DNA of 64,000 bases from Pseudoxanthomonas koreensis_A (GCF_041890415.1 NZ_CP169056.1:744001-808000); one strand, 5' to 3'; shown: positions 11,026 to 20,207, counted from the stretch's first letter. Notes: a model not told the origin generated them from the letters alone. Numbers and translations: made by a program.

Positions 11026-11847
11026 ATGAACTCGCTGTTCGACGCCGCGGCCCAATGCCTGGCCGCCAGCGACCCGGATGACAAGGTCGCGCTGACCCAT
11101 CGCCATGCCGCGGCTTTCGCCCGGGGCGAACTGCATGTGCCGGCCGATGCACCGCCGCCGCAACCCATCCGCATGCCGGGCCGGCCGCCGCGACCGCGGC
11201 TGGTGCATCCGCGCGAACTGCCCAGGCGCGGCCTTGGCAGCGCCGTGGGCCGCGCCGCGTTCGTGCACGCGATCGCCCACATCGAGCTCAACGCAATCGA
11301 CCTGGGCTGGGATGCGGTGTACCGCTTCCGCGGCCTGCCCGAGGCGTTCTACCGCGACTGGGTACGGGTGGCCGACGACGAGGCGCGCCACTTCATCCTG
11401 CTGCGCGACCGCCTGCGCGCGCTGGGCCACGACTACGGCGATTTCGATGCGCACAACGGCCTGTGGGAGATGTGCGAAAAGACCGCGCACGACGGCCTGG
11501 CGCGGATGGCGCTGGTGCCGCGCGTGCTGGAAGCGCGCGGGCTGGACGTGACCCCGGGCATGATCGCGCGCCTGCGCGCGCTGGGCGACCTGCACACGGT
11601 CGAGATCCTGGAGGTGATCCTGGGCGAGGAAGTGGCGCACGTGGCTGCCGGATCGCGCTGGTACCGCTGGTATTGCGAGCGCGCCGGGGTGGAGCCGCGC
11701 GCGCGGTTCGGCGAACTGCTGGCCGAGTACGCCAGCGGCTACCTGCGCGGGCCGTTCAACATCCAGGCGCGCCTGCTGGCCGGCTTCGACGAGGACGAGC
11801 TGGCGTCCCTGCGCCAGGCCGAAGCGGTGCAGGCCTGGCCCCGGTAG
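11026..11847 (+). CDS. Ferritin-like DUF455 family protein
   Basis: A 273-residue soluble protein with the DUF455 helical ferritin-like fold. Metal-ligand candidates are in AHIELNAIDLGWD (E-x-x-A/H helix), VADDEARHFILL (E-x-x-H) and VILGEEVAHVAAGSRWY (E-x-x-H), the pattern of di-iron carboxylate proteins. The function is unknown; members are sometimes linked to tRNA hydroxylase-like chemistry, which the sequence alone cannot confirm. It is convergent with lpxH. ATG 11026 starts at the family-typical MNSLFDAAAQCL. Confidence 0.85.
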   Translation: MNSLFDAAAQCLAASDPDDKVALTHRHAAAFARGELHVPADAPPPQPIRMPGRPPRPRLVHPRELPRRGLGSAVGRAAFVHAIAHIELNAIDLGWDAVYRFRGLPEAFYRDWVRVADDEARHFILLRDRLRALGHDYGDFDAHNGLWEMCEKTAHDGLARMALVPRVLEARGLDVTPGMIARLRALGDLHTVEILEVILGEEVAHVAAGSRWYRWYCERAGVEPRARFGELLAEYASGYLRGPFNIQARLLAGFDEDELASLRQAEAVQAWPR

Positions 11848-11949
11848 AAGCCGATCTTGCCGGCGACCTCCGGAAGGCACGTCGCCGCAACGGCCCGGCG
11901 CTGCCGTGGCCACACGCAAGGGCTGCCCGGCAAGCAGCCACTGCCGTGG

Positions 11950-12699
11950 TCAGCGGGCGGTGGCCAGTGCTTCCAGCCGCATTCCGTCCGCGTCCACCTG
12001 CAGCACCGAACCCTGCTCGTACCAGTCGCCCAGCACGATGCGCCGGCAACTGCGGCCACCGGCCTGCAGCGCATGCATGGCCGGGCGATGGGTATGGCCG
12101 TGGATCAGGGTCGCCACGCCGAAGCGCGCAAGGATCGCCTCCACCGTGGCCGGGGTGACGTCGGTGACAGTCTCGAAGGAAGCCCGGTCGCCGGCGATCA
12201 TCGCCTCCTGCCGGGCCATGCTGGCCTGGCGTGCCTGTTCGGCGAAGGCCAGCCGTGCCGGCAGCGGCTGGGCCAGGAAGCGCTGCTGCCAGGCCGCATC
12301 GCGGGTCTGCGCGCGGAAGGCCTGGTAGGCGGTGTCGTCGCTGCACAGCAGGTCGCCATGCATCAGCAGCACCGGCTCGCCGTACAGCGATACCACGGCC
12401 GGATCGGGCAGCAGGCGCATGCCACAACGTCGCCCATACGCGTGTCCGAGCAGGAAATCGCGGTTGCCGTGCATGAAGCACACCTCCACGCCGGCATCGG
12501 CCAGTGCACGCAAGCCGGTGGCGACCTCGGCGGCGGCGGCGGAAGGGTCGTCGTCGCCGACCCAGGACTCGAACAGGTCGCCCAGGATGTACAGCGCGTC
12601 GGCCTCGGCGGCCTGCCCGCGCAGGAAGCGCAGGAACAGCGATGTGATCTCCGGTCGCGCCGGATCCAGGTGCAGGTCGGAAACAAGCAGGGTGGCCAT
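11950..12699 (-). CDS. lpxH: UDP-2,3-diacylglucosamine diphosphatase LpxH
   Basis: Peripheral membrane metallophosphoesterase of lipid A synthesis; splits UDP-2,3-diacylglucosamine into lipid X and UMP. The calcineurin-like motifs run in order: SDLHLDPARP (D-x-H), YILGDLFESWVGDDD (GD-x-F), FMHGNRDFLLG (GNRD), LMHGDLLCSDDTAYQ and LIHGHTHRPAMH (GHTH). Length 249, close to the ~240 usual. The start is the ATG at 12699 (MATLLVSDLHL). Confidence 0.96.
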   Translation of the reverse strand: MATLLVSDLHLDPARPEITSLFLRFLRGQAAEADALYILGDLFESWVGDDDPSAAAAEVATGLRALADAGVEVCFMHGNRDFLLGHAYGRRCGMRLLPDPAVVSLYGEPVLLMHGDLLCSDDTAYQAFRAQTRDAAWQQRFLAQPLPARLAFAEQARQASMARQEAMIAGDRASFETVTDVTPATVEAILARFGVATLIHGHTHRPAMHALQAGGRSCRRIVLGDWYEQGSVLQVDADGMRLEALATAR

Positions 12700-12874
12700 G
12701 GCGCGATTGTAGGCCGTCGATCCGCCCCATCCCGCCCCGCGCTGCCACCGGTGTACCGGCCAGCGGTGGGAATCGGCGCGGAACAACCGGTGCAACCGAT
12801 GGTTGCGTCTGCTACCTTTCCGTATCAACCGGGTGGTCGTCCAGGCGTCCCCCGTCAACCGTGATGGAAGCCAC

Positions 12875-14191
12875 ATGAACGCGGCCGGTGCAGACGTTCC
12901 CCCGACTCCGAGGTCCCACTCCGGGCACCGCAAGAGCGCCGCCCTGACCCTGCTGGCGGGCGTGGCGCTGACCCTCGGTGCCATTGCCGGCTACGACCTC
13001 ATCCCGCCCGTGCGCTTCGACGTGACGCGGGTGCCGAAGGACGGGACCGTCCTGTCCTCTACCCCGGTGCCCGGCCGCGCCGAGGCCGGCGAATGGCTGG
13101 ACGACCAGCGGCGGCGCCTGCGCTGCCACTACCCGCCGGGTACCGACGACCCCCGCTATTACTGCGCAATCAACTATTTCATCGGGGCCGGCCCCGACCG
13201 TGGCGTGGACCTGTCGGGCTACACGCACGTGGAGGTCAATGTCCTCTACAAGGGTGACGTGCCCAAGCTGCGGTTGTTCGCACGCCATTTCGACGCGCGC
13301 TACTCCACCGTGGGCGACAACAACAGCACCAAGTACAACTCGGTATTCCTGCCGACCCAGGACCTGCGCGGGCCGCTGTCGCTGAGCGTGGACGAGTTCA
13401 CCGTCGCCGAGTGGTGGCGCCTGGCCTACAAGCTGCCACGCGAGCTGGCGCAGGCGGAGTTGGGCAACGTCGTCACGGTGGGGCTGGACTTCTCCTACCC
13501 CATGACCGAGGGCGTGCACGACCTGGAGGTCAAGCAGATCACCTTCGTGCGTCCGGGGCTGTCGCGCGAGACCTGGTACCTGGGCATCCTGAGCGTGTGG
13601 CTGGCCGGCATCGTGCTCTACGCGCTGCTGCAGCTGCGTACCTACCGGGCCGAGCGGCGCGCGCTGCAGAGCGAGGCCGAGCGCTACCGCGCCCATGCCA
13701 CGACCGATCCATTGACCCTGGCCCTGAACCGCCACGGCCTGGAACAGGTCTGGGCGCGGCTGCCGGCCGGCGCCATCCCCGCCGCCGGGCACGCGCTGGC
13801 CCTGCTGGTGCTGGACATCGACCACTTCAAGCACGTCAACGACAGCTGCGGCCATGACGTCGGCGACCGCGTGCTGCGTGAGCTGGCCGAGCTGCTGCGG
13901 GGCCAGTTGCGCTCCACTGACTGGCTGGTGCGCTGGGGTGGCGAGGAGTTCGTCGTCCTGCTGCCCAGCGTGCGCACCGGGCACGTGGCCACGCTGGCCG
14001 AGAACCTGCGCAAGGCGGTCGAGGCGCATGCGTTCGAGTCCGGCGTGCCGGCGCCGGTGACGGTCAGCGTAGGTGTGGCGTTGCAAGGGCCGGGAGAGGA
14101 TTTCGAGGCGTTGTTCAAGCGCGCCGACGAGGCGCTCTACGAAGCCAAGCACCAGGGGCGCAACCGCGTGGTGGTGGCCGCCGGCCCGTAA
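12875..14191 (+). CDS. Membrane diguanylate cyclase (periplasmic sensor + GGDEF)
   Basis: Synthesises c-di-GMP from two GTP. The 438-residue protein has a membrane helix near residues 21-40, a ~190-residue periplasmic domain of unrecognised type, and a second helix near 232-252 (WYLGILSVWLAGIVLYALL). The GGDEF domain begins at TTDPLTLALNRHGL, and the active site WGGEEFVVLL is at about residue 354. An intact inhibitory I-site (R-S-T-D) lies five residues before it, so product inhibition is expected. A GGAAG ribosome site precedes ATG 12875, which is preferred to in-frame ATG 12803. The signal sensed is unknown. Confidence 0.92.
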   Translation: MNAAGADVPPTPRSHSGHRKSAALTLLAGVALTLGAIAGYDLIPPVRFDVTRVPKDGTVLSSTPVPGRAEAGEWLDDQRRRLRCHYPPGTDDPRYYCAINYFIGAGPDRGVDLSGYTHVEVNVLYKGDVPKLRLFARHFDARYSTVGDNNSTKYNSVFLPTQDLRGPLSLSVDEFTVAEWWRLAYKLPRELAQAELGNVVTVGLDFSYPMTEGVHDLEVKQITFVRPGLSRETWYLGILSVWLAGIVLYALLQLRTYRAERRALQSEAERYRAHATTDPLTLALNRHGLEQVWARLPAGAIPAAGHALALLVLDIDHFKHVNDSCGHDVGDRVLRELAELLRGQLRSTDWLVRWGGEEFVVLLPSVRTGHVATLAENLRKAVEAHAFESGVPAPVTVSVGVALQGPGEDFEALFKRADEALYEAKHQGRNRVVVAAGP

Positions 14192-14358
14192 TCCACGCTC
14201 CGCCCATTGCATGCCTGCGCGCGGCGCCCGTCGCGGGCCCCGATGTTGCCCGGCCCCCTGCCGGGTGGCCGTGCGTCCCGTCGCCGATGCGGGCGCGCCA
14301 TGGGCTTTTGCCTTGCAGGGTAAAATGCGCCGATTCTTTCCCCGGCTCCATTTTTTCC

Positions 14359-15762
14359 ATGACCTGCCGCACCCGCTTTGCCCCCAGTCCCACCGGCTAC
14401 CTGCACATCGGCGGTGCCCGCACCGCGCTGTACTGCTGGCTTGAGGCGCGCCACCGTGGCGGCCAGTTCGTGCTGCGGATCGAGGACACCGACCGCGAGC
14501 GCAGCACCCAGGCCGCGATCGACGCGATCCTCGAGGCGATGGACTGGCTGGGCCTGGACTACGACGAGGGCCCGATCTACCAGACCGACCGGGTCGAACG
14601 CTATCGCGAGGTGGCCGGGCAACTGGTTGCCCAGGGCAAGGCCTACTACGCCTATGAAACCAGGGAAGAACTCGACGCCATGCGCGAGGCGGCGATGGCG
14701 AAGCAGGAGAAGCCGCGCTACAACGGCGCGGCGCGCGAGCTGGGCCTGCCACACCGCGACGATCCCAATCGCGTCATCCGCTTCAAGAATCCGCTCGACG
14801 GCGTGGTCGCCTTCGACGACCTGATCAAGGGCCGGATCGAGATCGCCAACAACGAGCTGGACGACATGGTGATCCTGCGCCCGGACGGCTACCCGACCTA
14901 CAACTTCGCCGTGGTGGTGGACGACTGGGACATGGGCATCACCGAGGTGATCCGCGGCGACGACCACATCAACAACACCCCGCGCCAGATCAACCTGTAC
15001 CAGGCCATCGGCGCGCCGGTGCCGCGCTTTGGCCACATGCCGATGATCCTGGACGAGGCGGGGGCCAAGCTGTCCAAGCGCACCGGCGCGGCCGACGTGA
15101 TGCAGTACAAGGACATGGGCTATCTGCCCGACGCATTGCTGAGCTACCTGGCGCGCCTGGGCTGGTCGCACGGTGACCAGGAGATCTTCAGCCGCAGCGA
15201 GCTGATCGAACTGTTCGACGTGCGCAACTGCAACTCCAAGGCCGCGCGCCTGGACATGGCCAAGCTGGGCTGGGTCAACCAGCATTTCCTCAAGACCGGC
15301 GAGCCGGACTTGATCGCGCCGCAACTGGCCTGGCAACTGGAAAAGCTGGGCCTGGACCCGGCCACCGGCCCGTCGCCGGCCGAGGTGGTGGTGGCCCTGC
15401 GCGAGCGGGTGCAGACGCTGAAGGAAATGGCCGAAAAGGCGGTGGTCTGGTACACCCCGCTGGAAAGCTATGACGAGGCCGCGGTGGCCAAGCACCTGAA
15501 GGCCCGTGCCGACGCGGCGCTGGGCAAGGCGCGCGAGCTGCTCGCCGCGCTGCCGGAGTGGACCGTGGAGGCGGTGGGCCAGGCGCTGCACGACACCGGC
15601 GCGGCGCTGGAACTGGGCATGGGCAAGGTCGCCCAGCCGCTGCGCGTGGCCATCACCGGCACCCAGGTCAGCCCGGACATTTCCTGGACCGTGTACCTGG
15701 CCGGCCGCGACCAGGCCCTGCAGCGCATCGATGCGGCCATCCTCAAGGTTCCGAAGGCCTGA
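14359..15762 (+). CDS. gltX: Glutamate--tRNA ligase
   Basis: Class I aminoacyl-tRNA synthetase charging tRNA-Glu (467 residues, normal for GltX). The HIGH-type motif is in FAPSPTGYLHIGGARTAL (residues 8-25) and the KMSKS-type motif is KLSKRTG (about residue 237). IRGDDHINNTPRQ is the conserved catalytic-domain block, and the all-helical anticodon-binding domain fills the C-terminus. TAAAAT at 14321-14326 is a possible -10. The zur-like gene starts 13 bases after the stop. Confidence 0.97.
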   Translation: MTCRTRFAPSPTGYLHIGGARTALYCWLEARHRGGQFVLRIEDTDRERSTQAAIDAILEAMDWLGLDYDEGPIYQTDRVERYREVAGQLVAQGKAYYAYETREELDAMREAAMAKQEKPRYNGAARELGLPHRDDPNRVIRFKNPLDGVVAFDDLIKGRIEIANNELDDMVILRPDGYPTYNFAVVVDDWDMGITEVIRGDDHINNTPRQINLYQAIGAPVPRFGHMPMILDEAGAKLSKRTGAADVMQYKDMGYLPDALLSYLARLGWSHGDQEIFSRSELIELFDVRNCNSKAARLDMAKLGWVNQHFLKTGEPDLIAPQLAWQLEKLGLDPATGPSPAEVVVALRERVQTLKEMAEKAVVWYTPLESYDEAAVAKHLKARADAALGKARELLAALPEWTVEAVGQALHDTGAALELGMGKVAQPLRVAITGTQVSPDISWTVYLAGRDQALQRIDAAILKVPKA

Positions 15763-15775
15763 CCACGGAGACGCC

Positions 15776-16291
15776 ATGCCCACGCACGCATGCACCGATC
15801 CCCACCACCATGTCCACAGCGCCGATGCGTTCGTGCGGGCGGTCGAGCGGGCCTGCAGCGAGCGTGGCCTGCGCCTGACCCCGATCCGCGCCAACGTGCT
15901 GCGGCTGATCGCCGATGCAGGTCGTCCGATGAAGGCCTACGACCTGCTGGAGCGGGTGCGCGAAACCAAGGGCGCCGGTGCCGACGCCCCGCCCACCGTG
16001 TATCGCGCGCTGGATTTCCTGATGGCCAACGGCTTCGTGCACAAGCTCGAATCGGTCAACGCCTTCGTTGCCTGCCACCACCCCAACAGCGCCCAGCATT
16101 CGGTGCCGTTCCTGATCTGCAACCGCTGCCACAGCGCGGTCGAGCTGGAAGACAGGGAGGTGGTGGCCCAGCTCGACGCGCGTGCCCGCGCGCTGGGTTT
16201 CCAGCCGCAGGCGCAGACGCTCGAGGTGCACGGCCTGTGCGCGCGCTGCGCGACGGCCGCCGACGGCGAGGGCGAGGGCGAGGGCGCATAG
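15776..16291 (+). CDS. zur: Zinc uptake regulator Zur (Fur family)
   Basis: A 171-residue Fur-superfamily repressor. It has an N-terminal winged helix (GLRLTPIRANVLRLIADAGR ... PTVYRALDFLMANGFVHKLE) and a C-terminal dimerisation domain. Two CxxC pairs (ICNRCHSA and LCARCATA) make the structural zinc site, and ACHHPNSAQHS carries regulatory ligands. The N-terminus is His-rich (CTDPHHHVH). Zur rather than Fur is chosen because of this arrangement and because the next gene is a His-rich TonB-dependent receptor resembling ZnuD. It lies directly behind gltX and may be co-transcribed with it. It is expected to repress zinc uptake genes when zinc is sufficient. Confidence 0.9.
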   Translation: MPTHACTDPHHHVHSADAFVRAVERACSERGLRLTPIRANVLRLIADAGRPMKAYDLLERVRETKGAGADAPPTVYRALDFLMANGFVHKLESVNAFVACHHPNSAQHSVPFLICNRCHSAVELEDREVVAQLDARARALGFQPQAQTLEVHGLCARCATAADGEGEGEGA

Positions 16292-16320
16292 CACCATCGG
16301 GCGGCTGCCCGGCGGCGGGA

Positions 16321-18507
16321 TCAGAACCAGGCGCGGATGCCGAACGCCAGCGCCCGGCCCGGCAGCGGCGCGTACTGGCGCAGCAGCGAGGTGTGCGGCC
16401 GTGCCTCGACGTTGCCGAGGTTGCTGCCGTCCAGGAACACTTCCCAGCGCGTGCCGCCGGGCCGGTCCCAGGCATGGGACACATGCGCATCGACCAGGGT
16501 GTAGCCGGGGCTCGGTGCCTCGGCGCGCGCCACCCGGTCCTGCGCCTGGTAGCGCACCGCCCCCAGTGCGCCACGCCAGCCGCCACGATCCCACGCAAGG
16601 CTGGCGCCGATGCGCGCCGGCGCGATCCGCGGCAGCGGGCCATGGTTGTCCAGTTCGGTGCGATGGGCGTGGCTGTGATCATCGTGTGGCACCACGAATG
16701 CGGCCGTGCGCGTGCCGCTGCCATCCAGCCCGGCACGCACGCGGTCGCCGAACAGGCGCAGGTCCCAGCGCCCGGACGCGGCGTCGGCCAGGTGCACCAC
16801 GGCCTCGACCTCGGCGCCGGTGAAGCTCGCACCCGCCTGGGTCCACAGGCGCACCGGCACGCCGTGCGCGGACACGCCGGTGTCGGCCAGGTAGATGAAG
16901 TCGTCGAAGCGGCTGTGGTAGATGGACAGCTCCAGGTCGAAGCGGCCGCGGTGTGCATGCAGGCCCAGTTCGCCGCGCAGCGCGCTTTCGGTATCGAGGT
17001 GGACATCGCCGATCTCCAGCGAGCTGGTGGCCACGTGCAGGCCGCCGGCATACAGCTCCTCCTGGGTGGGCGCACGCTCGGAGCGGTCCACGCCCATGCG
17101 CAGGTCCAGCGCCGGGTCCAGTTGCCAGATCGCCGCCGCCGACAGGCTGGTGGCACCGAAGCGGCGTGAGGGATGACCGCGTTCCGGGTCCAGCTCGACC
17201 CGGTCGTGGCGCGCACCCAGTTCCAGCTTCAGCGCGCCGGCACTTTTTTCCTGCAGCACGAACACGCCGGTGCTGCGGCTCAGCGTTGCCGGCACGAACG
17301 CCTCGGCACCTGCGGCACCGAAGTCCACCCGGCCCGACTGCAGCCCGAATGCACCACGCCAGCCGCCCACCTCCTTCTGCACCGCCTGCAGGCGCACGTC
17401 GTGGCCCTGGCTGGTGAAGCGGGTGCCGACCAGGCCATCCTCCAGTTCCACGTGTTCGTAGTCGCTCCAGGCGCCATGGAAGTCGATCCGCTCCAGGAAC
17501 GGTGCGGGTGCCAGGAGGCCACCCTTCAGCTCCAGGCGATCCTGGCGCAGGTCGATGCGCACGTCGCCGTGATCGGCGCCATCGTGTCCGTGCCCATCGT
17601 CGTGGAGATCGTGATCGTCGTCGTGGCCGTGGCCTGCGTGCACGTGTGCCCCGGCGGGGATGCCGTACTGGCTGCGGTAGCTGCTGGCGGCCATGCCCAG
17701 CTGGCCGCGCTCGCCGAACCAGGCCAGGCCGATGCCGCCGGCGCGGGTCTGCATGTCGCTGTTGCCGAGCCGGCCATGCCGGCCGTGGCCGTCGTCCGGG
17801 CCGTGGCCGTCGTGGTCGTGCGCATCACCGTGCAGCGCATGGGCCGCACCGGGAATCCGGTACTGGCCGGTGTCGCGCACCAGGCCATCCACATGCAGCA
17901 CCAGGTTGTCCCTGCTGACGCCGTCCAGGCGGAACATGCCACTGCGCTCGTCGTTGACCGTGTTGCCGCGCAGTTCGACGCGGCCGGACAGTGGCTGCGC
18001 GGGCACTTCGCGCGCAATGCGGCCGTCGACCACGTTGACCGCGCCGCCAATGGCGCCGCTGCCGAACAGCAGGGTGGCCGGGCCCTTCAGCACCTCGATC
18101 TGGTCGGCCAGGAACGGCTCGATGCTGGTGGCGTGGTCGGCGCTGACGGTGGAGGCGTCCATGCTGCCCAGGCCGCTCGCCAGCACCTGCACGCGCGGGC
18201 CATCCAGGCCGCGCAGGATGGGGCGGCCCACGGCCGGGCCGAAGTAGCTGCTCTGCACCCCCGGCAAGCGGTCCACGGTGTCGCCAAGGGTGGCCGACCT
18301 GGCCCGGTCAAGAGCATCGCCCTGCAGGATCGCCACCGGGCGGGCCAGGGACTCGGCATCGCCGGCCAATGGCGAGGCGGTGACGCTGACCGCAGGCAGT
18401 TCAGTCGGTTCGTGGGCGGTGGCGGCCATGGGCGTAGCCAGCGCCAGCGCCACGGCGCGTGGGAGGAGGGTGCGGCAGCGGCCGGGTGGGCGGCGGGCAA
18501 TGGGCAT
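16321..18507 (-). CDS. znuD: TonB-dependent outer-membrane receptor, ZnuD-like zinc receptor
   Basis: Outer-membrane receptor of 728 residues with a signal peptide (...LALATPMAATA). The plug domain includes GDTVDRLPGVQSSYFGPAVG and VLKGPATLLFGSGAIGGAVN, followed by a 22-strand barrel ending in the aromatic AFGIRAWF. Extracellular loops hold two long His/Asp clusters (HDHDGHGPDDGHGRHG and HVHAGHGHDDDHDLHDDGH), the hallmark of ZnuD-type zinc receptors. It is convergent with zur and faces a probable Zur box at its 5' end, so repression by zinc is expected. The start could be 18507 (MPIARRPPG) or 18522. Confidence 0.9.
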   Translation of the reverse strand: MPIARRPPGRCRTLLPRAVALALATPMAATAHEPTELPAVSVTASPLAGDAESLARPVAILQGDALDRARSATLGDTVDRLPGVQSSYFGPAVGRPILRGLDGPRVQVLASGLGSMDASTVSADHATSIEPFLADQIEVLKGPATLLFGSGAIGGAVNVVDGRIAREVPAQPLSGRVELRGNTVNDERSGMFRLDGVSRDNLVLHVDGLVRDTGQYRIPGAAHALHGDAHDHDGHGPDDGHGRHGRLGNSDMQTRAGGIGLAWFGERGQLGMAASSYRSQYGIPAGAHVHAGHGHDDDHDLHDDGHGHDGADHGDVRIDLRQDRLELKGGLLAPAPFLERIDFHGAWSDYEHVELEDGLVGTRFTSQGHDVRLQAVQKEVGGWRGAFGLQSGRVDFGAAGAEAFVPATLSRSTGVFVLQEKSAGALKLELGARHDRVELDPERGHPSRRFGATSLSAAAIWQLDPALDLRMGVDRSERAPTQEELYAGGLHVATSSLEIGDVHLDTESALRGELGLHAHRGRFDLELSIYHSRFDDFIYLADTGVSAHGVPVRLWTQAGASFTGAEVEAVVHLADAASGRWDLRLFGDRVRAGLDGSGTRTAAFVVPHDDHSHAHRTELDNHGPLPRIAPARIGASLAWDRGGWRGALGAVRYQAQDRVARAEAPSPGYTLVDAHVSHAWDRPGGTRWEVFLDGSNLGNVEARPHTSLLRQYAPLPGRALAFGIRAWF

Positions 18508-18536
18508 GCGGGGCGCAGGCAAGTGACAGCGGGTTT

Positions 18537-18558
18537 CGGATGTTATAATGTATCCATT
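18537..18558. promoter_or_regulatory. Candidate Zur box in the znuD/merC divergent promoter
   Basis: CGGATGTTATAATGTATCCA lies between the two divergent genes. TGTTATAAT is identical to the core of the E. coli znu operator, and the outer GGAT/ATCC bases form a dyad. It also contains a TATAAT that could serve as the -10 toward merC, so a bound Zur would block transcription both ways. The assignment is by pattern and context only. Confidence 0.65.
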
Positions 18559-18580
18559 CCATCACGCCATCCCCGCCCCG

Positions 18581-18988
18581 ATGCCTGACGCCCGACATGA
18601 CCTGCTGGACCGTTTTGGCGCGACCGGCTCGTTGTTGTGTGCGATCCATTGCGCACTCACGCCGCTGTTGCTGGCGGCGCTTCCGGCGCTGGGTCTTTCC
18701 CTGTGGTTCGACGGCGGGGTCGAATGGGTGCTGGTGGTATTCGTCACCCTGCTGGGCCTGTTCAGCCTGGGCTGGAGCTATCGCCGGCATCGCGCGCTGC
18801 GTGCACTGAGCGTGCTGGTCCCCGGGCTGCTGGCGCTGTGGGCGGGGTTGCTGTATCCGCCGCTGCACGCATCAGCGGTGCCGCATGCGGTGGCGATGAC
18901 CTTCGGCGGCACCCTGGTCGGAATGGCGCACCTGCTCAACCTGCGCCTGAATCACGGCCACGTCCATGATGCCGGCTGCGTCCATTGA
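18581..18988 (+). CDS. MerC-domain inner-membrane protein, probable zinc-linked
   Basis: A 135-residue membrane protein with four predicted helices: SLLCAIHCALTPLLLAALPALG, WVLVVFVTLLGLFSLGWS, LSVLVPGLLALWAGLLY and a last one at AVAMTFGGTLVGMAHLLNL. The C-x-x-x-C pair in helix 1 (LCAIHCALTP) is typical of MerC-family metal transporters. The C-terminus is His/Cys-rich (NHGHVHDAGCVH). It is divergent from the ZnuD-like receptor and shares the Zur-box promoter, so zinc rather than mercury is the likely substrate (inference). ATG 18581 is preferred because the upstream ATG 18548 lies inside the putative operator; neither has a clear ribosome site. Confidence 0.8.
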   Translation: MPDARHDLLDRFGATGSLLCAIHCALTPLLLAALPALGLSLWFDGGVEWVLVVFVTLLGLFSLGWSYRRHRALRALSVLVPGLLALWAGLLYPPLHASAVPHAVAMTFGGTLVGMAHLLNLRLNHGHVHDAGCVH

Positions 18989-19065
18989 CGGCGGCGTGCT
19001 ACGATTTCCGGTCTGTCGCGCGTGGCGCGCTGGTTGATTTTTCATGCAAATCAGGGAGTTGAAAC

Positions 19066-19248
19066 ATGGGCAAGGGTGACCGCAAGACTGCCAAGGGCAA
19101 GCGCTACAACTCCAGCTACGGCAATGCACGCCGCCATGCCGGCACGCGTGCCGCTGCCGGCGCCGATGCACCGGCAGCCAGGAAGACCGTCGCCAGGCCA
19201 GCGGCGAAGAAGGCCGTGGCCAAGAAGACGGTGGCCAAGGCCGGCTGA
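19066..19248 (+). CDS. 30S ribosomal protein THX-like small basic protein
   Basis: A 60-residue, very basic protein. MGKGDRKTAKGKRYNSSYGN matches the pattern of ribosomal protein THX (bS31), which lies in the head of the 30S subunit. The C-terminal half is an Ala/Lys/Val tail (KKAVAKKTVAKAG) like bacterial histone H1-type tails, so the protein may bind nucleic acid less specifically. AGGGAG lies eight bases before the ATG. It is monocistronic with its own strong terminator. Confidence 0.82.
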   Translation: MGKGDRKTAKGKRYNSSYGNARRHAGTRAAAGADAPAARKTVARPAAKKAVAKKTVAKAG

Positions 19249-19274
19249 CCGGGCCGTTCCGAAGCGGGAATGAA

Positions 19275-19307
19275 CGAAAAACGCGGCGCCTGGCGCCGCG
19301 TTTTTCG
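19275..19307. terminator. Bidirectional rho-independent terminator
   Basis: Near-perfect palindrome CGAAAAACGCGGCGCC / GGCGCCGCGTTTTTCG with A-tract and T-tract on the two sides. It lies between the convergent THX-like gene (+) and ybbN-like gene (-), so it can terminate both. Confidence 0.92.
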
Positions 19308-19337
19308 TTTCCGTCCCGGGAGCGTGCCGGGCGGCGC

Positions 19338-20207
19338 TCAGAACAGCAGCGACGCCATCTTCCTGCGGTACTGGCCCACCAGGTCCTCGTCCTCGATCAC
19401 CCGGAACGCCTCGATCAGGGCGCGCCGGGGCAGGCCGTCCTCGAAGCCGCGGTCGCGGCGCAGCATCTCCAGCAACTGCTCCAGGCCGGTGGCGGTGTCG
19501 CCGTCGACCAGGTGGTGCACCGCCAGCAGGTGCCGGGCACGCAGGTCGCCAGGGTCGGCTGCAAGGGTGCGCTCCAGCTCCTGGACCGGCGGTGCGCCGT
19601 CCAGCAGCGCGGCGAACCCCAGGCGCGCGCGTGCGCGCAGCGCACGGTCGTCGGTGGCCAGGTTGGCCGGCAATGCATCGAGCAGGCCTTCGGCCTCGGC
19701 GATGGCGCCGGTCTTCAGCAGGGCAAGGGCCAGGTCCAGCCTGAGGTCGGCCTGGTCGGGCGCGTCCTCGATGGCCTGGCGCAGGCGCGCCACCTCGGCG
19801 TGCGGATCGGGCGGTGCCGCGTCGAGGGCCTCCACGGCTGCGGCATCGTCGTCGCCAGCCAGCGGTTCGATGCCGTGCTGCTGCAGGAACTGGCGCAGTT
19901 GTCCTTCCGGCAGTGCGCCCTGGAAGGCATCCACCGGCTGCCCGCCGACCAGCAGGAACACGCTGGGCACCGAGCGGATCTGGAAGGCGGCGGCGATTTC
20001 CTGCTCGCGGTCCACGTCCACCTTGGCCAGGATGAAGGCGCCACCGTAATCGGCGGCCAGCTTCTCCAGCACCGGCGTGAGGGTCTTGCACGGCCCGCAC
20101 CAGGTTGCCCAGAAGTCCACCAGCACCGGCGTCTGCAACGACCGCTGCAGGACGTCGGTTTCGAAAGTGGCGGTGGTGACGTCGATGACGTGGGGCGATG
20201 CGCTCAT
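19338..20207 (-). CDS. ybbN: Thioredoxin-TPR protein YbbN/CnoX-like
   Basis: A 289-residue cytoplasmic protein. The N-terminal thioredoxin domain carries WCGPC (FWATWCGPCKTLTPVLEKL, about residues 33-51) and the cis-Pro segment IRSVPSVFLLVGG. The C-terminal half holds TPR-like helices (DPHAEVARLRQAIEDAP, DLALALLKTGAIAEAEGLL, LAADPGDLRARHLLA). In E. coli YbbN/CnoX is a chaperedoxin that hands proteins to GroEL and DnaK; its active site there has only one Cys, whereas here the redox pair is complete. ATG 20207 gives the normal N-terminus. Confidence 0.9.
   Translation of the reverse strand: MSASPHVIDVTTATFETDVLQRSLQTPVLVDFWATWCGPCKTLTPVLEKLAADYGGAFILAKVDVDREQEIAAAFQIRSVPSVFLLVGGQPVDAFQGALPEGQLRQFLQQHGIEPLAGDDDAAAVEALDAAPPDPHAEVARLRQAIEDAPDQADLRLDLALALLKTGAIAEAEGLLDALPANLATDDRALRARARLGFAALLDGAPPVQELERTLAADPGDLRARHLLAVHHLVDGDTATGLEQLLEMLRRDRGFEDGLPRRALIEAFRVIEDEDLVGQYRRKMASLLF

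Noticed and set aside
18581..18988. Calling the MerC-domain gene a mercury-resistance gene
   Set aside because: No merR, merA, merT or merP nearby; the context is zur, a ZnuD-like receptor and a Zur-type operator.
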